Shown: one piece after another, positions 8,340 through 19,430 of the stretch
Layout of the letters: every line of letters begins with the position of its first letter
Position numbering within the stretch: position 1 is the stretch's first letter
Origin: Pseudomonas sp. H9
GTDB taxonomy: Bacteria > Pseudomonadota > Gammaproteobacteria > Pseudomonadales > Pseudomonadaceae
Assembly: GCF_004353925.1 (NCBI RefSeq)
Contig: NZ_SMOK01000020.1
Coordinates: 1 to 64,000, forward strand
Length of the DNA: 64,000 nucleotides
Direction of reading: 5' to 3'
The notes under the pieces: model-generated
Database searches by the model: none
Told to the model about the DNA's origin: nothing
What the model saw: the letters and a program-made list of their open reading frames with translations, nothing else
Translations under genes and position numbers: made by a program

Positions 8340-9975
8340 AGACGCGTTCCTTGAAAGGGTCGATGCCAATACGCTGGTAGGTGTCGATGAAGCGCTCGTC
8401 TTCGGTACGTTTTTCAACGTAGACGTCGATCAGCTTCTCGATCACATCCGGCATGTCGTCCTGGGCAAAGGAAGGGCCAAGGATCTTGCCCAGGCTGGCG
8501 TCGCGGCTGGCGCTGCCACCGAGGGAGACCTGGTAGAACTCTTCACCTTTCTTGTCCACCCCGAGAATGCCGATGTGGCCAACGTGGTGGTGACCACAGG
8601 CGTTCATGCAGCCGGAGATGTTCAGGTCCAGTTCGCCGATGTCGAACAGGTAGTCCAGGTCGTCGAAACGGCGCTGGATGGATTCGGCAATCGGGATCGA
8701 CTTGGCGTTGGCCAACGAGCAGAAGTCGCCGCCAGGGCAGCAGATGATGTCGGTCAGCAGGCCGATGTTCGGTGTGGCAAAGCCACCTTCACGCAGCTCC
8801 AGCCACAGGGCGTGCAGTTGGCTCTGCTCGACGTCGGCGAGGATGATGTTCTGCTCGTGGGAGGTGCGCAGCTGGCCGAAGCTGTAGCGTTCGGCCAGGT
8901 CGGCAACGGCATCGAGCTGTTTGTCGGTCAGGTCGCCTGGGGCCACACCGGTTGGCTTGAGCGACAGGGTCACGGCAACATAGCCTGGCTTCTTGTGCGC
9001 CAGGACGTTGCGGGTGCGCCAGCGAGCAAAACCTGGGTGCTGTTGCTCAAGTTCGCTGAAGTCGAGGTTGTCGAGCTGCTTGTAGTCCGGGTCGACGAAG
9101 TGCTTGGCCACGCGCTGTACTTCGGCTTCGGTCAGCGTGGTGCTGCCACCGCGCAGGTGGACCATTTCGGCCTCGACCCTTTCAGCGAACACTTCAGGGG
9201 TGAGCGCCTTGACCAGGATCTTGATCCGCGCCTTGTACTTGTTGTCGCGACGGCCATAGCGGTTGTACACCCGCAGGATCGCGTCGAGGTAGCTGAGCAG
9301 GTCTTGCCACGGCAGGAATTCGTTGATGAAGGCGCCGACCACCGGGGTACGGCCCAGGCCGCCGCCGACCAATACGCGGAAGCCCAGCTCGCCAGCGGCG
9401 TTGTACACCGGCTCCAGGCCGATGTCGTGCACTTCGATGGCGGCACGGTCGCTGTTCGCACCGTTGATTGCAATTTTGAACTTGCGCGGCAGGTAGGCGA
9501 ATTCCGGGTGGAAGGTGGTCCACTGGCGAACGATTTCACACCATGGGCGCGGGTCGATCACTTCATCAGCCGCGACACCGGCGAACTGGTCGGTGGTGAC
9601 GTTGCGCAGGCAGTTGCCGCTGGTCTGGATCGCGTGCATTTGCACGGTAGCCAGTTCCGCGAGGATCTCGGGAATGTCTTCCAGGGCCGGCCAGTTGTAC
9701 TGCACGTTCTGCCGGGTGCTGATGTGGGCATAGCCCTTGTCGTAGTCGCGCGCGATCTTCGCCAGCATCCGGGTTTGACGGGACGTCAGCTGGCCATACG
9801 GCACCGCGACCCGCAACATCGGGGCAAAACGTTGAATATAGAGGCCATTTTGCAGGCGTAGGGGGCGGAACTCTTCTTCGCTCAGCTCACCGGCCAGGTA
9901 GCGGCGGGTCTGATCACGGAACTGCTTGACGCGGTCCTCGATGATCCGCTGATCGTACTCGTCGTATACGTACAT
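8323..9975 (-). CDS. cysI: Siroheme sulfite (nitrite/sulfite) reductase, CysI type
   Basis: A 550-residue ferredoxin-type nitrite/sulfite reductase hemoprotein. It contains the siroheme/[4Fe-4S] ligand pattern: Cys413 and Cys419 in CCPGGDFCS (C-x5-C), and Cys456 and Cys460 in GCMNACGHHH (C-x3-C). An earlier conserved block is TSGNCLRNVTTDQ (about 118-130). It reduces sulfite to sulfide with six electrons for cysteine synthesis. ATG 9973-9975 is chosen because MYVYDEYDQRIIEDRV is the usual start and AGGA lies upstream; the longer frame runs into the promoter. DUF934 follows in the same operon. Nitrite as substrate cannot be excluded from sequence, but the DUF934 neighbour favours sulfite. Confidence 0.92.
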   Translation of the reverse strand: MYVYDEYDQRIIEDRVKQFRDQTRRYLAGELSEEEFRPLRLQNGLYIQRFAPMLRVAVPYGQLTSRQTRMLAKIARDYDKGYAHISTRQNVQYNWPALEDIPEILAELATVQMHAIQTSGNCLRNVTTDQFAGVAADEVIDPRPWCEIVRQWTTFHPEFAYLPRKFKIAINGANSDRAAIEVHDIGLEPVYNAAGELGFRVLVGGGLGRTPVVGAFINEFLPWQDLLSYLDAILRVYNRYGRRDNKYKARIKILVKALTPEVFAERVEAEMVHLRGGSTTLTEAEVQRVAKHFVDPDYKQLDNLDFSELEQQHPGFARWRTRNVLAHKKPGYVAVTLSLKPTGVAPGDLTDKQLDAVADLAERYSFGQLRTSHEQNIILADVEQSQLHALWLELREGGFATPNIGLLTDIICCPGGDFCSLANAKSIPIAESIQRRFDDLDYLFDIGELDLNISGCMNACGHHHVGHIGILGVDKKGEEFYQVSLGGSASRDASLGKILGPSFAQDDMPDVIEKLIDVYVEKRTEDERFIDTYQRIGIDPFKERVYAANH

Positions 9976-10193
9976 AGGGGTCCTGTTCTCAAGCTGCTTG
10001 CAGCTAATCGCGCGCACGGCCGCGCACTCCCAAAGCGGAGCGGGGGAAAGATAGCAGTTTGCGGTTATGCGCAAAAGTGATGTTTTTGCATATGAAAAGA
10101 ACCATTTGGACTAAGTGAGACTGACTGCCATTTAGCCGTTTGCCCCCATGCGGTGTTTATAATTGACGGTTTGAACAGGAGGAGCGAATCCGC
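9976..10193. promoter_or_regulatory. Divergent promoter region between cysI and the periplasmic binding protein gene
   Basis: A 218-base gap serves both diverging genes. At 10065-10092 there is an imperfect inverted repeat (TATGCGCAAAA...TTTTTGCATA), a possible regulator site such as for CysB, but no consensus was tested. At 9991-10005 an AGCTGCAAGCAGCTT-type palindrome (minus strand) lies close to the cysI start and could fold in the mRNA leader. Confidence 0.35.
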
Positions 10194-11276
10194 ATGCTCA
10201 AGGCCTTGTGCCAAAGCCTTTGCCTGAGTCTGCCGCTGGCTGCCAGCGCGCAAGCTGCGTCGGTGGTGTTTCTCAATCCGGGCTATTCCAACGAGACCTT
10301 TTGGGTCAGCTATTCGAACTTCATGCAGGCCGCCGCCAAGGACCTGGGCATGCAGCTGCGTATCAAATACAGCGAGCGGCGCTCGGAGCTGGCACTGACC
10401 CAGGCCCGTGAGGTGCTTGAAGGCAACGAGCGGCCCGACTACCTGGTGCTGGTGAACGAGCAATATGTCGCGCCGGAAATTATCCGCCTGTCACGGGGCA
10501 GTGGGGTCAAGCTGTTTCTGGTCAATAACGGCCTGACGCACGACCAGGCAGCGTTGATCGCCGATCACCCGGACAAGTACCCGCCGCTGCTCGGTACCCT
10601 GGTGGGCAACGATGAGCAGGCTGGGTATCAGATGCTCAAGGAGCTGATTGCGTTGCGCACGCAGACGGCAGGCAACCGGCCGATCGAGTTGCTGGCGTTC
10701 TCCGGTGTCAAAACCACGCCGGCCGCGCAACTGCGTGAGCAAGGCATGCGCCGGGCATTGGCCGAGCATCCGCAGGTTCGCTTGCGTCAGGTGGTGTATG
10801 GCGGCTGGGGGCAGCAGCGGGCTTATGAGCAGGCGCAACTGTTGTTGAAGCGCTACCCGAACATTGATCTGGTTTGGTCGGCCAACGACGAGATGGCCTT
10901 TGGCGCCATGCAGGCGTTTGTCGAAGCCGGTCGCACACCGGGTAAAGATGTGCTGTTCAGTGCCGTCAACAGCTCGGCACAAGCGCTGCAGGCGCGTATC
11001 GACGGGCAGCTTAGCGTACTGATGGGCGGGCACTTTTCACTCGGTGGCTGGGCGATGGTGTTGCTGCACGATGATGCGATGAATCTGCCAATCGACCGTG
11101 ACGGCCTGCGCAACCATCAGGCACCGGTGTTGCAACTGATCGACCCGATGCGCGCGCAACGCTGGCTGAAGTTTCTCGATCAGCCCGACTATGGCCTGGA
11201 TTTCAGCCGCTTCAGCGCTCAAGGCCAGCACCGTGACTATCGCTATCCATTCCTGAGCGCACCGGTCAAATATTAA
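10194..11276 (+). CDS. Orphan periplasmic sugar-binding-type protein (PBP type 1)
   Basis: A 360-residue exported protein. The signal peptide MLKALCQSLCLSLPLAASAQA is followed by ASVVFLNPGYSNETFWVSYSNFMQ, the opening strand of type-1 periplasmic binding proteins of the ribose/LsrB class. The hinge and second lobe follow, with LLAFSGVKTTPAAQLREQGM and PNIDLVWSANDEMAFGAMQAF, the latter typical of this family. No permease, ATPase or sensor gene is adjacent, so it may serve a distant transporter, or present a ligand to a membrane sensor. The ATG has AGGAGCGAATCC just upstream. The ligand is unknown. Confidence 0.8.
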   Translation: MLKALCQSLCLSLPLAASAQAASVVFLNPGYSNETFWVSYSNFMQAAAKDLGMQLRIKYSERRSELALTQAREVLEGNERPDYLVLVNEQYVAPEIIRLSRGSGVKLFLVNNGLTHDQAALIADHPDKYPPLLGTLVGNDEQAGYQMLKELIALRTQTAGNRPIELLAFSGVKTTPAAQLREQGMRRALAEHPQVRLRQVVYGGWGQQRAYEQAQLLLKRYPNIDLVWSANDEMAFGAMQAFVEAGRTPGKDVLFSAVNSSAQALQARIDGQLSVLMGGHFSLGGWAMVLLHDDAMNLPIDRDGLRNHQAPVLQLIDPMRAQRWLKFLDQPDYGLDFSRFSAQGQHRDYRYPFLSAPVKY

Positions 11277-11360
11277 AAACCCTGCTTGAGCAAAGGGCAT
11301 TGCTGAACTTAACTGCTACGGGTGACATGCATTCCCATAAACACCACAAGAGGCAATGCA

Positions 11361-11474
11361 ATGGGAAATTCGACCAAAGCGGGTAAGCCTGACAGCAGTG
11401 TCGATGCTTGGGCGATACTCTGTCTGATCGTTCTGGTTGTTGTGACCGCCGTGTATTGGGTCAGCCACCAGTGA
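11361..11474 (+). CDS. Small single-pass membrane peptide, 37 residues
   Basis: A short gene, MGNSTKAGKPDSSVDAWAI then a hydrophobic segment (about residues 17-34, LCLIVLVVVTAVYWV) ending SHQ. AAGAGG lies eight bases before the ATG, and a GC-rich hairpin (11499-11527) follows the stop. The peptide has one predicted transmembrane helix with a polar N-terminus. Function is unknown. It resembles unnamed short membrane proteins in Pseudomonas genomes, but I cannot name a family. Confidence 0.7.
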   Translation: MGNSTKAGKPDSSVDAWAILCLIVLVVVTAVYWVSHQ

Positions 11475-11498
11475 TATCACGCGATGGGTAATCATGTG

Positions 11499-11527
11499 CC
11501 GCCCGCAGAATGGACATCTGCGGGCGG
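11499..11527 (+). terminator. Hairpin terminator after the small peptide gene
   Basis: A perfect 10-bp stem, CCGCCCGCAG/CTGCGGGCGG, with a 9-nt loop lies 25 bases after the stop. The tail (ATTACGTTT) is only weakly T-rich. It could also limit transcription of the DUF2970 gene running the other way. Confidence 0.6.
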
Positions 11528-11535
11528 ATTACGTT

Positions 11536-11754
11536 TCAGCGACTGGTTAAATGCATGGCCAGTTGTACCAGCCCGACCAACACCAGAATGAACACCAAGG
11601 TAAATACGGTGCCCAGTGCGATGAAGTGGCTGGCCTTGCCGTAGGTGAAGTCGCGTGCGCGATTCTTGCCAGTCTGTACGCCGAACGCAGCGGCGAGAAT
11701 GCTCTGCAGCATCTGCCAGAAGGTTGGGGGTTTGCCGTGGGCGGGGTCGTCCAT
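11536..11754 (-). CDS. DUF2970 family small membrane protein
   Basis: A 72-residue protein starting MDDPAHGKPPTFWQMLQSILAAAFGVQTGKNRARDF, the DUF2970 signature (FWQML.S.LAA.FGVQ...R..DF), followed by one transmembrane helix (about residues 46-67, ALGTVFTLVFILVLVGLVQLA). The start ATG has AAGGAG nine bases upstream; the longer frame is an extension into the neighbouring REP. Function is unknown. Confidence 0.85.
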   Translation of the reverse strand: MDDPAHGKPPTFWQMLQSILAAAFGVQTGKNRARDFTYGKASHFIALGTVFTLVFILVLVGLVQLAMHLTSR

Positions 11755-11813
11755 GAGGGGCTCCTTGGTGTAGGCATCCCCCTCAGTGTAGACAGGTGGG
11801 AACAGGCTTGCTG

Positions 11814-11885
11814 TAGGAGCGGGCTTGTCCCGCGATTGCGGTGTATCAGACACATCGCAATCGCGGGACAAGCCCGCTCCTACAG
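11814..11885. repeat. REP doublet
   Basis: Two inverted GTAGGAGCGGGCTTGTCCCGCGAT units joined by a palindromic spacer (TTGCGGTGTATC...CACATCGCAA). It separates the DUF2970 gene start from the metH end. Confidence 0.92.
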
Positions 11886-11898
11886 CAGTACCCTTCAG

Positions 11899-15606
<3,708 letters not shown>

Positions 15607-15685
15607 AGGACTACCTGGTCGGGCAAAAACAAAAGTTGCGGAATAATAACAAAGCTGCGCGGTTTTTAGACGTGTCGAGCATTTA

Positions 15686-15702
15686 CATGAATTTCATTCA
15701 TG
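15686..15702. promoter_or_regulatory. MetR-like operator palindrome
   Basis: The 17-base perfect inverted repeat CATGAATTTCATTCATG contains TGAA-N5-TTCA, the consensus recalled for MetR. It lies 80 bases upstream of metH and 60 bases upstream of cti. MetR with homocysteine activates metH in other gamma-proteobacteria, which makes this the likely operator. A role at cti is inference. Confidence 0.65.
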
Positions 15703-15761
15703 TTGACGCGCCGCCAGCACCGGTAGAATCGTGAAGCTTTCATACCCAGGACATTCGGCAC

Positions 15762-18062
15762 ATGGTGCATCGCTTACTTGCCGGCGCTTTCGCTCTGTTG
15801 ATCAGCAGCGTGGCGTTGGGGCAAGCCCCTCAAACCAGCCCGGCTATTTCGTATACCCGGGACATCCAACCGATTTTCACGGAGAAATGCGTCGCCTGCC
15901 ATGCCTGTAACGACGCCGCCTGCCAGCTGAACCTGGGCAGTGCCGAAGGCGCCTCGCGCGGGGCATCCAAAGTGCCGGTGTATCAAGGTGACCGCAGTCA
16001 GGCTGTGGCCCCGACCCGGTTGTTCTACGACGCTCAGAGCACTCAAGCGTGGCAGCGCAAAGGTTTCAATTCGGTGCTCGACAACCAGGGCAGCCAGGCC
16101 GCGCTGATGGCGCGGATGCTCGAACTGGGGCACAAGACGCCGCTGACGCCGAATGCCAAGCTGCCTGAAGAAATCGTTCTGGGCCTGAACCGCAACAACA
16201 TGTGCCCGTTGCCCGGTGAGTTCGATGCCTACGCCGGGGCACACCCGAAAGAGGGCATGCCGCTGGCGGTGACCGGCCTCACCGATGCCCAGTACCAGAC
16301 GCTGCAACGCTGGTTGGCGGCAGGCGCACCGGTGGAGCACGATCCTGTGCAGCCAAGCGCCAACGAGGCGGCACAGATTGCCGAATGGGAAGCACTGCTC
16401 AATCGCCCAGGCTCCACTGAGGCGTTGGTCGGACGCTGGCTATACGAGCATTTGTTCCTCGCGCACATCTACTTTGTCGGCGGCGAGCCTGGGCACTTCT
16501 TCCAGTGGGTGCGCTCGCGCACGCCCAGTGGCCAGCCCATCGATATCATTGCGACTCGCCGCCCCAACGACCCGCCAGGTACCGACTTCTATTACCGGCT
16601 GATGCCGGTGCAAGGCGTGATCGTGCATAAAACCCACATCACCTACCCGATGGGGCCGCAGAAGCTCAAGCGCGTCAAGCAACTGTTCTACAGCGGTGAC
16701 TGGCATGCCAAGGCGCTGCCTGGCTATGGCCCGCGGCACCGCGCCAACCCGTTCGAAACCTTCGAAGCGATTCCGGCGGTGGCCCGTTACCAGTTCATGC
16801 TGGATAACGCCGAGTACTTCGTCCGTACCTTCATCCGCGGCCCGGTGTGCCGTGGCCAGATCGCCACCGATGTGATCCGTGACCATTTCTGGGCGCTGTT
16901 CCAGGAACCGGCCCATGATCGCTACCTGACCGACGCCGAGTACCGCGGCCAGGCCACGCCGTTGCTGGCCATGCCGGGACAGATCGACGATGTTGGCAGC
17001 ATCCTGACCTTGTGGCATGCCTACCGCGACAAGCGCAACGAGTATGAAGTACTGCGCCGCGAAGCCTATGCCGACATGCCGGCACCGAGCTGGTCAACGC
17101 TGTGGGCCGGTAACGACAACGCACTGCTGACCATCTTCCGCCATTTCGACAGCGCCTCGGTTTCCAAGGGCCTGATTGGAGATGTACCCAAGACGGTGTG
17201 GTTGTTCGACTACCCGTTGCTGGAGCGCACCTACTATCAGCTGGCGGTCAACTTCGATGTGTATGGCAATGTCTCGCACCAGGCGCAGACGCGCTTGTAC
17301 TTCGATCTGATCCGCAACGGCGCTGAGGTCAACTTCCTGCGTCTGATGCCGGCCGATGCGCGCAGTGCAATCCTGAGTGACTGGTACCAGAACAGCGGCA
17401 AGCTGAAGATGTGGCTCGACTATGAGGACATCGACACCGATTCCCCGAGCGCGCTCAAGCTTGACGCAAATGACCCTAAACGCGATTTCGGCCTCAAGCT
17501 GATCCAGCGCACCGGTAGCCTCAACGCTGCGCCTGACCCGATCAACCGTTGCCAGGGCGCCTATTGCTCGCGGCCGCAAATGAACGACGAGTTCCGCGGT
17601 GTCGAGCAAACCCTGAGCCGCCTGGTTTCGCGACCAGCCGCAGGCTTGAAGGTTATCGGCCAGTTGCCTGAAGCGACCATGCTGCGCATTGAAGGGCAGG
17701 GTGGCCAACGGCAGGTCTACAGCTTGTTGCGCAACCGTGCACACAGCAACGTAGCCTTCATGCTCGGTGAGGCTTATCGCTACCAGCCAGGTCTGGACAC
17801 CCTGACGCTGGTGCCGGGAGTGTTGAGCAGTTACCCCAACTTCATGTTCAACGTACCTGCCGCCGACGTGCCGGAGTTCGTCGAAGACCTCGAAGCTGCC
17901 CGCGACGATACCGACAAGTTCGAGCGTGTGGTCATGCGCTGGGGTGTGCGCCGTAGCCATCCGCAGTTTTGGCAGTATTTCCACGACCTGAACACTTACA
18001 TCAAGGAAACCGATGCGGTGGAAGCGGGTGTACTGGACATGAACCGTTACGAAAACCTCTGA
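15762..18062 (+). CDS. cti: Fatty acid cis/trans isomerase
   Basis: A 766-residue periplasmic enzyme with a signal peptide (MVHRLLAGAFALLISSVALG) and a c-type haem motif CVACH (Cys43, Cys46, His47) close to the mature N-terminus, as in Cti of P. putida. It isomerises cis-unsaturated acyl chains of membrane phospholipids to trans, without shifting the double bond. This stiffens the membrane under solvent or heat stress. The linkage to divergent metH is the arrangement known in P. putida. The start follows CAGGACATTCGGCAC. A hairpin (18071-18099) follows the gene. Confidence 0.97.
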   Translation: MVHRLLAGAFALLISSVALGQAPQTSPAISYTRDIQPIFTEKCVACHACNDAACQLNLGSAEGASRGASKVPVYQGDRSQAVAPTRLFYDAQSTQAWQRKGFNSVLDNQGSQAALMARMLELGHKTPLTPNAKLPEEIVLGLNRNNMCPLPGEFDAYAGAHPKEGMPLAVTGLTDAQYQTLQRWLAAGAPVEHDPVQPSANEAAQIAEWEALLNRPGSTEALVGRWLYEHLFLAHIYFVGGEPGHFFQWVRSRTPSGQPIDIIATRRPNDPPGTDFYYRLMPVQGVIVHKTHITYPMGPQKLKRVKQLFYSGDWHAKALPGYGPRHRANPFETFEAIPAVARYQFMLDNAEYFVRTFIRGPVCRGQIATDVIRDHFWALFQEPAHDRYLTDAEYRGQATPLLAMPGQIDDVGSILTLWHAYRDKRNEYEVLRREAYADMPAPSWSTLWAGNDNALLTIFRHFDSASVSKGLIGDVPKTVWLFDYPLLERTYYQLAVNFDVYGNVSHQAQTRLYFDLIRNGAEVNFLRLMPADARSAILSDWYQNSGKLKMWLDYEDIDTDSPSALKLDANDPKRDFGLKLIQRTGSLNAAPDPINRCQGAYCSRPQMNDEFRGVEQTLSRLVSRPAAGLKVIGQLPEATMLRIEGQGGQRQVYSLLRNRAHSNVAFMLGEAYRYQPGLDTLTLVPGVLSSYPNFMFNVPAADVPEFVEDLEAARDDTDKFERVVMRWGVRRSHPQFWQYFHDLNTYIKETDAVEAGVLDMNRYENL

Positions 18063-18070
18063 AACCGGCC

Positions 18071-18099
18071 GCCGGGAGCGTCGTTTGCGCGCTCCCGGC
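18071..18099 (+). terminator. Hairpin after cti
   Basis: A 10-bp perfect stem GCCGGGAGCG/CGCTCCCGGC with a 9-base loop begins eight bases after the cti stop. The T-tract is weak (GTCTTTCC). Confidence 0.65.
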
Positions 18100-18186
18100 G
18101 TCGCCCGTCTTTCCCGACAGAAATACTAGGACTTTGTTCGGCGGCCAGGTTGGCGTAAACTGCCGGCAAGTCTGTGAGGAACTTCC

Positions 18187-18771
18187 ATGAGCGCCATAAC
18201 TATTACCGACGCCGCGCATGATTACCTGGCCGATCTGCTGTCCAAGCAGAACACCCCGGGTATTGGCATTCGTATCTTTATCACCCAGCCGGGCACCACT
18301 TACGCCGAAACCTGCATTGCCTACTGCAAGCCGGGCGAAGAAAAGCCGGAAGACACGGCCGTGGGTCTGGCCAGCTTCACCGCCTACCTGGATGCGGTCA
18401 GTGTGCCGTTCCTGGAGGATGCGGTGGTTGACTACGCGACCGACCGTATGGGCGGCCAGCTGACCATCAAGGCGCCAAACGCCAAAGTGCCGATGGTCAA
18501 CGAAGACAGCCCGATCAACGAGCGTATCAACTACTACCTGCAAACCGAGATCAACCCGGGGTTGGCCAGCCACGGCGGTCAGGTGAGCCTGATCGAAGTG
18601 GTTGAAGACGGCATCGCCGTGTTGCAGTTCGGCGGTGGTTGCCAGGGTTGTGGTCAGGCCGACGTCACCTTGAAAGAAGGCATCGAGCGCACCTTGCTCG
18701 AGCGCATTCCTGAGCTCAAGGGCGTGCGTGATGTGACCGACCACAGTCAGAAAGAAAACGCCTACTACTAA
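18187..18771 (+). CDS. nfuA: Fe-S biogenesis protein NfuA
   Basis: A 194-residue NfuA. The N-terminal degenerate A-type domain (about 1-95) keeps the fold but not the full cysteine set of IscA. The C-terminal Nfu domain (about 110-185) carries Cys152 and Cys155 in GGGCQGCGQADVTL, which hold a [4Fe-4S] cluster at a dimer interface for transfer to client proteins, important under oxidative or iron stress. The start is supported by GAGGAA upstream. It is probably transcribed alone; the REP cluster follows. Confidence 0.97.
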   Translation: MSAITITDAAHDYLADLLSKQNTPGIGIRIFITQPGTTYAETCIAYCKPGEEKPEDTAVGLASFTAYLDAVSVPFLEDAVVDYATDRMGGQLTIKAPNAKVPMVNEDSPINERINYYLQTEINPGLASHGGQVSLIEVVEDGIAVLQFGGGCQGCGQADVTLKEGIERTLLERIPELKGVRDVTDHSQKENAYY

Positions 18772-18780
18772 GGCGTTTTA

Positions 18781-18836
18781 ATCGCGGGGCAAGCCCGCTC
18801 CCACCGACCAGGTAGGAGCGGGCTTGCCCCGCGATG
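18781..18836. repeat. REP doublet
   Basis: Two inverted ATCGCGGGGCAAGCCCGCTCC units with a short spacer immediately after nfuA. It probably acts as its transcript end. Confidence 0.92.
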
Positions 18837-18895
18837 CATTTCAGCGCCAAGGCGCCCCTGGGCCGCTCAGCCCCGCACAGCACGCAGCAATCGCG

Positions 18896-18966
18896 GTAGG
18901 AGCGGGCTTGTCCCGCGATAGCGGTGTACCAGGCAAACCGCTATCGCGGGGCAAGCCCGCTCCCAC
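18896..18966. repeat. REP doublet
   Basis: A second REP doublet 60 bases after the previous one, with the left unit in the GTCCCGC variant and the right in the GCCCCGC form. The spacer is itself palindromic (ATAGCGGTGTACC...AAACCGCTAT). Confidence 0.92.
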
Positions 18967-19035
18967 TGGAGAAGTGTTATCGGTTTGGCCAATGCAAGCC
19001 TTGAATCAATCGATTTGAGCGAATCTGTCGTGGCC

Positions 19036-19261
19036 ATGAGTATGTCCCCAGCCAAAACAACGTGCTTCGGCAGCGGCAGCCTCAGCCGCATCAGCGCCCT
19101 CACCGAGGGACAGCAAGTTGCGCGGGTGACTTTCCCCGAACCGCGGACCCTGGGCTTGCTCGACCAAGTCCAGGCGCTTCTGGGTCGAAGCGGCAGATTG
19201 CCAGACAGTAATCGCGCTGGGTGGCGGTAGCGCCATTGATACAGCTAAAGCACTTGAGTGA
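19036..19261 (+). pseudogene. Decayed fragment of an iron-containing alcohol dehydrogenase
   Basis: Two short frames together resemble the N-terminal region of group III (iron-type) alcohol dehydrogenases. The first has TCFGSGSLSRISALTEGQQ (family opening 'FG.GSL..I..L'), then VTFPEPRTLGLLDQVQALL. After a +1 shift near 19196 comes DCQTVIALGGGSAIDTAKALE, the conserved nucleotide-binding block (GGGS..D.AKA). The roughly 50 residues normally between these parts are missing, and a stop follows directly. The rest of the gene is absent. This is a remnant left by deletion and frameshift, not a functional gene. Confidence 0.7.
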
Positions 19262-19296
19262 ATGACGTCGTGTGGCGGGCCCATGCGTTATCCATT

Positions 19297-19313
19297 CTGG
19301 CCCGCTATGTGCT
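19297..19313 (+). promoter_or_regulatory. Candidate sigma-54 promoter for the urease operon
   Basis: CTGGCCCGCTATGTGCT matches the recalled -24/-12 consensus YTGGCACGRNNNTTGCW at most fixed positions, with the essential GG and GC exactly ten bases apart. The predicted start is about 105 bases before ureD. Nitrogen control of urease through NtrC and sigma-54 is common in Pseudomonas. This is inference from sequence match only. Confidence 0.5.
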
Positions 19314-19333
19314 TTGCCCCCTGTAACGATTGC

Positions 19334-19394
19334 TGATCGATTGGTCAAACCTGCAAGTCGCTGATGCGACAGCTTGGGTAAGAACAATCGATCA
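19334..19394. promoter_or_regulatory. Inverted repeat in the ureD leader
   Basis: Perfect 10-bp arms TGATCGATTG (19334-19343) and CAATCGATCA (19385-19394) enclose 41 bases between the candidate sigma-54 promoter and ureD. It could be a leader hairpin or paired regulator sites. Confidence 0.45.
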
Positions 19395-19430
19395 ACTACG
19401 TCGGACTCCGTATTTACAGGGATCAGATGC

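Noticed and set aside
7743..8354. A plus-strand frame running through the heptamer array
   Set aside because: Its start repeats (MQLAACSLQLAACSLQ) come from the AGCTTGC array and it then lies opposite the DUF934 gene. There is no ribosome binding site.
8254..9861. A 535-codon open frame opposite cysI
   Set aside because: Shadow of the sulfite reductase gene on the other strand; no ribosome binding site and no family motif.
15607..15761. Cobalamin riboswitch before metH
   Set aside because: The 155-base gap is too short for the element plus two promoters, and no B12-box-like conserved sequence was seen.
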